Shown piece after piece: positions 49,740 through 52,565 of a stretch of 52,565 bases of DNA. The DNA is from Bacillota bacterium. Its GTDB lineage: Bacteria; Bacillota; Sulfobacillia; JAUYEG01. Made by a program: the position numbers and the translations under genes. The notes beneath the pieces were generated by a model that saw nothing but the letters and a program-made list of their open reading frames with translations, made no database searches and was not told the origin of the DNA. The stretch spans positions 1 through 52,565 of the forward strand of contig JAUYEG010000025.1 in assembly GCA_030691505.1 (NCBI GenBank), read 5' to 3'. How positions within the stretch are numbered: the stretch's first letter is position 1; every line of letters starts with the position of its first letter.

Positions 49740-49766
49740 TTAGCACTCGCGGCCCAAGAGTGCTAA
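49740..49766. promoter_or_regulatory. CIRCE operator (HrcA binding site)
   Basis: TTAGCACTC-N9-GAGTGCTAA, a perfect match to the CIRCE inverted repeat, lies between the groES promoter and groES. HrcA repressor would bind here until heat shock. hrcA itself is not in the window. Confidence 0.97.
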
Positions 49767-49774
49767 CACACATG

Positions 49775-49804
49775 ATATTACCGTCAGGCTTTTTGCCTTG
49801 TCAA
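49775..49804 (-). promoter_or_regulatory. Promoter of groES-groEL
   Basis: On the minus strand, perfect TTGACA (49804-49799), an 18-base spacer and TAATAT (49780-49775). The start point would fall at or next to the CIRCE element, the usual arrangement. Confidence 0.78.
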
Positions 49805-50014
49805 TGCCCGGGACTAGATACTGCCCCCAAGACCTGGCCATAATGCCTGGTTGGTGCAGCCGGCGTCCCCGCGGCGGGCGCGCCGGCCCGGTCGTCCCGG
49901 GCAGGAGGGGCGGCCCCTCGGCCGCTCCGCATGAATCCTGCCCGGCACGGGCATATCCTGGGCGGGAAGAGGCCGGGGAGGAGGTGCGCACGCGCGGCCC
50001 GAAAGGCTGCCCCG

Positions 50015-50836
50015 ATGACCAACCATTCACGTACGCCCTATGGGCTGTTTGCTCGCCTGTACGACCGGATCATGGAGCCGGTCGGGTACGAGATGTGGGC
50101 GGACTACATCGAGGAGCTTTGCCGGCTCTACGATTGTCAGCCGAAACGGGTGCTCGATCTGGCCTGCGGCACCGGCAATACGTCCTTTCCGTTTGCCCGG
50201 CGAGGCTACGACGTTGTCGGCGTCGACCGTTCCGCCGAGATGCTCGAGCAAGCTGCTGCAAAAGCCCAGGGCCTTGGGCTGGCAGTCGGTTTCCGCCAGG
50301 CGGACATGCGCGAATTTGCGCTCGATCCGCCGGCCGACCTTGCCATCTGCCTCTACGACAGCATCAACTACCTGCTCGATCCCGCGGACCTGACCCTTGT
50401 CTGCCGGCGCGTGTTCGGGGCCTTGCGCCCGGGAGGCCTGTTCATCTTCGACGCCAACACGCCGCACCGGCTGTCGAGGGTGGAGGACGAGGACGAGACG
50501 ATGGTCTTCGATGAGGACGACTACTGCCTTGTCTGGAGAAACTCATATGCGCCGGCGTCGCGCATCTGGCGCGCCGACCTCACCGGGTTTTTGCGCCGCG
50601 GGGACACCTTCGAGCGCTTCCGCGAGGTGCACGAGGAGCGGGCCTACGAACCAGCCGAACTCACCGCTGCCGCCGGGACGGGAGGGCTGGAGGTGCTGGG
50701 GATGTTCTCGGCCTTTGGGTTTGAGGCCGTGATGCCCAGCACCGCCCGGGTCTACGTGGTCGCGCGGCGGCCGGCCAACGCGGGGGGCGCCGCGGACGCC
50801 GCCGCCGCCGACGGGAAGGGAGCGGGCGGGTCGTGA
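50015..50836 (+). CDS. SAM-dependent class I methyltransferase
   Basis: A 273-residue protein with the class I SAM motif VLDLACGTGNTSFPFARRG near residue 45, acidic motif II VVGVDRSAEML and motif III ALRPGGLFIFDANTP. The N-terminus YGLFARLYDRIMEP resembles small-molecule methyltransferases of unknown substrate. A Gly/Ala-rich tail follows. ATG at 50015; AAAGG upstream. It overlaps the flavoprotein by four bases (GTGA), so the two may act in one pathway. Confidence 0.85.
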   Translation: MTNHSRTPYGLFARLYDRIMEPVGYEMWADYIEELCRLYDCQPKRVLDLACGTGNTSFPFARRGYDVVGVDRSAEMLEQAAAKAQGLGLAVGFRQADMREFALDPPADLAICLYDSINYLLDPADLTLVCRRVFGALRPGGLFIFDANTPHRLSRVEDEDETMVFDEDDYCLVWRNSYAPASRIWRADLTGFLRRGDTFERFREVHEERAYEPAELTAAAGTGGLEVLGMFSAFGFEAVMPSTARVYVVARRPANAGGAADAAAADGKGAGGS

Positions 50837-52275
50837 CTTCGGGAGCGGGCTCGCGCAAGTACGACGTTATCGTGGTGGGCTCCGGACCGGCGGGGATCTT
50901 CACCGCCCTGGAGCTTGCGGGACGGAACGGGGCTCTGCGCGTGGCACTTCTGGACAAGGGGCCCGACCTCAACCACCGGCTGTGCCCGACCAAGAGGCAG
51001 GGCGTGCCGTGCCGGCGCTGCCGGCCGTGTTCGATAGTCACCGGCTGGGGCGGCGCCGGGGCGTTCAGCGACGGCAAGTTGACTCTAACCCCTGAGGTCG
51101 GCGGGTCGCTTGACCAGTACCTCGGCCGCGAGGCGCTGGCGGACCTGATCGAGTACGTTGATCGCGTATACCTGCGCTTCGGAGCGCCGGAGAGAGTCTA
51201 TGGGGGAGACGCGGAGGCGATCAGGGATCTGGCCAGGCGCGCCGCGGCGGCGGACATGGCCCTGATTCCCGCGCGCATCCGGCACCTGGGCACCGAGCGC
51301 TGCTATGACATCCTCCAGGCGATGCACGCGCATCTCGCCCCCCGTGTCGAGATCATGACCGGGACCGAGGTCGCTGCCGTTGAGGTCGGTGGAGCAGGCG
51401 GCGCGGCGAGCGGGGTGGTGCTTGCCGGCGGACCGCGGCTTGACGCCAAGTACGTGGTCTGCGCCCCGGGACGCGAAGGCGCAAGCTGGTTTGCGCAAGA
51501 GGCCGGACGGATCGGGCTCGAGATGGAGACCAACCCCGTGGACATCGGTGTGCGGGTGGAGCTGCCGGCAGCCGTCACCGAGCACATCACGGAGTCGGTC
51601 TATGAGAGCAAACTCATCTATTACACCAAGTCCTTTGACGACCGGGTGCGGGTATTCTGCATGGCGCCGCACGGCGAGGTCGTCATTGAGAACAACGACG
51701 GCCTGATCACGGTCAACGGCCACAGCTACGCCGGCAAGCAGACGGACCTGACCAACTTCGCGCTGCTCGTCAGCAAGATGTTCACCGAACCGTTCAAGGA
51801 GCCGCTGACGTATGGCCGCAACATCGCCGCGCTCGCCAACATGCTCGGCGGCGGCGTTCTGGTGCAGCGGCTCGGCGATCTCCTGGCGGGAAGACGCTCG
51901 ACGCCCAAACGGATCGAGCGTGGCATGGTCCATCCGTCGCTGGCCGAGGCGACGCCGGGGGACCTGAGCCTGGTCCTGCCCTACCGCCACCTCGTCGACA
52001 TCCTCGAAATGATGCAGGCCCTCGACAAGGTCGCGCCCGGAGTGTACTCGAGGCACACGCTCCTCTACGGCGTAGAGGTCAAGTTTTACTCCGCGCGGCC
52101 GAGGTTGACGCAGTGTCTTGAGACCCAGGTTTCGAACCTGTTCGCGATCGGCGACGGGGCAGGGGTGACGCGCGGGCTGGTGCAGGCGTCGGTCTCCGGT
52201 GTGTGGATTGCCCGGGAAATCCTGCGGCGCGAGGGGCTTGCGGTTACGGCTTCTGACGCTGCAACGCGGGCATGA
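50833..52275 (+). CDS. FAD-dependent oxidoreductase (COG2509-like)
   Basis: A 480-residue flavoprotein with the N-terminal dinucleotide fold VIVVGSGPAGIFTALELAG and the C-terminal LFAIGDGAGVTRGLVQA. Near residue 51 a cysteine-rich stretch (CPTKRQGVPCRRCRPCSIV) precedes GWGGAGAFSDGKLTL, the mark of the uncharacterised COG2509 dehydrogenases; the cysteines could bind an iron-sulfur cluster or metal. Substrate unknown. GTG start overlaps the methyltransferase stop. Confidence 0.85.
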   Translation: MTSGAGSRKYDVIVVGSGPAGIFTALELAGRNGALRVALLDKGPDLNHRLCPTKRQGVPCRRCRPCSIVTGWGGAGAFSDGKLTLTPEVGGSLDQYLGREALADLIEYVDRVYLRFGAPERVYGGDAEAIRDLARRAAAADMALIPARIRHLGTERCYDILQAMHAHLAPRVEIMTGTEVAAVEVGGAGGAASGVVLAGGPRLDAKYVVCAPGREGASWFAQEAGRIGLEMETNPVDIGVRVELPAAVTEHITESVYESKLIYYTKSFDDRVRVFCMAPHGEVVIENNDGLITVNGHSYAGKQTDLTNFALLVSKMFTEPFKEPLTYGRNIAALANMLGGGVLVQRLGDLLAGRRSTPKRIERGMVHPSLAEATPGDLSLVLPYRHLVDILEMMQALDKVAPGVYSRHTLLYGVEVKFYSARPRLTQCLETQVSNLFAIGDGAGVTRGLVQASVSGVWIAREILRREGLAVTASDAATRA

Positions 52276-52323
52276 CAACCGCGCAGGCATTGACGCTTAA
52301 TCGCTTGTGATGCCTTGCCTGAC

Positions 52324-52352
52324 AACGCTTGACGTTGTCAACGCTTGACGTT
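52324..52352. repeat. Tandem 13-base direct repeat upstream of the tRNA-Gly promoter
   Basis: AACGCTTGACGTT occurs at 52324-52336 and again at 52340-52352, separated by GTC. The first copy is the loop and 3' half of a hairpin (TGACAACG-CTTGA-CGTTGTCA, 52319-52339 or so), and the second touches the -35 box. It could be a terminator remnant or an operator. Confidence 0.6.
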
Positions 52353-52380
52353 TGCCACGCGGGAAAGGCCGCTGTATAAT
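52352..52380 (+). promoter_or_regulatory. Promoter of tRNA-Gly and tRNA-Thr
   Basis: TTGCCA (52352-52357), a 17-base spacer and a perfect TATAAT (52375-52380), 16 bases before the tRNA-Gly gene. Confidence 0.78.
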
Positions 52381-52395
52381 CATTGTTGCGAACGA

Positions 52396-52470
52396 GCGGG
52401 AGTAGTTTAGCGGTAGAACGTCGGCTTCCCAAGCCGAAGGTCGCGGGTTCGAGCCCCGTCTCCCGCTCCA
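52396..52470 (+). tRNA. tRNA-Gly (anticodon CCC)
   Basis: A 75-base tRNA: acceptor GCGGGAG/CTCCCGC, D arm AGTTTAGCGGTAGAACG, anticodon loop TTCCCAA with CCC, T loop GTTCGAGCC and encoded CCA. Confidence 0.95.
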
Positions 52471-52489
52471 TTTGGTTTAGTAGAGATGA

Positions 52490-52564
52490 GCCGGCGTAGC
52501 TCAGTGGTAGAGCAGCTGATTCGTAATCCGCAGGTCAAGAGTTCAAATCTCTTCGCCGGCTCCA
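52490..52564 (+). tRNA. tRNA-Thr (anticodon CGT)
   Basis: A 75-base tRNA ending one base before the window edge: acceptor GCCGGCG/CGCCGGC, D arm AGCTCAGTGGTAGAGC, anticodon loop TTCGTAA with CGT, T loop GTTCAAATC and encoded CCA. It follows tRNA-Gly by 19 bases in the same transcript. Confidence 0.94.
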
Positions 52565-52565
52565 G

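Overview
The window is about 52.6 kb of core chromosome around the replication origin of a GC-rich, endospore-forming member of the Firmicutes (Bacillota), probably from an anaerobic clostridial or related lineage. Evidence for spore formation is bofA, yyaC and a LonC-type Lon protease, all families of spore formers. Other Firmicutes marks are a long SRP RNA with an Alu domain, a T-box, a CIRCE operator, jag, noc and the soj/spo0J pair. A ferredoxin-linked 2-oxoacid oxidoreductase and larB/larC fit an anaerobe. I cannot name the species from sequence alone.

Layout. dnaA (22558-23946, minus) and rpmH (24553-24687, plus) diverge from an origin with DnaA boxes on both sides of dnaA. Nearly everything left of the origin is on the minus strand and most genes to the right are on the plus strand, so transcription follows replication. 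Left arm, moving away from the origin: dnaA-dnaN-recF-DUF721-gyrB-gyrA, archease-rtcB, a YbjN-like gene, a T-box-controlled mtnA-serS unit, a tRNA block (all four serine isoacceptors and two arginine tRNAs) enclosing tadA, SRP RNA, dnaX-ybaB-recR, a DUF2508 gene, bofA, the porGDAB operon, tRNA-Gln and tRNA-Glu, and a strong promoter firing off the left edge into an rRNA operon. From serS to bofA this matches the gene order known from Bacillus subtilis.

Right arm: rpmH-rnpA-yidD-yidC-jag-rsmG-noc-parA-parB with a perfect parS, larC/larB (minus), an M23 peptidase and bactofilin, a lipid kinase, a phosphoribosyltransferase, yyaC (minus), a poorly characterised membrane cluster (YkvI, anchored propeller, small membrane protein, CvpA), DUF951-ychF, rpsF-ssb-rpsR, DUF2232-rplI-lonC-dnaB, groES-groEL (minus, CIRCE), a methyltransferase and flavoprotein pair, and tRNA-Gly and tRNA-Thr at the right edge.

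How it works together: replication initiation, clamp, gyrase and repair genes; origin segregation (ParABS, Noc); translation (ribosomal proteins, tRNAs, serS under tRNA-Ser sensing, tadA); membrane insertion (SRP RNA, YidC, Jag); RNA repair (RtcB, archease); and sporulation genes. I see no phage, insertion sequence, CRISPR array or toxin system. Best candidates for new biology are the 36568-40101 membrane cluster, the mtnA-serS T-box coupling, the M23-bactofilin pair beside parS, a leucine at the quinolone-resistance position of GyrA, and a base-composition break inside dnaB.
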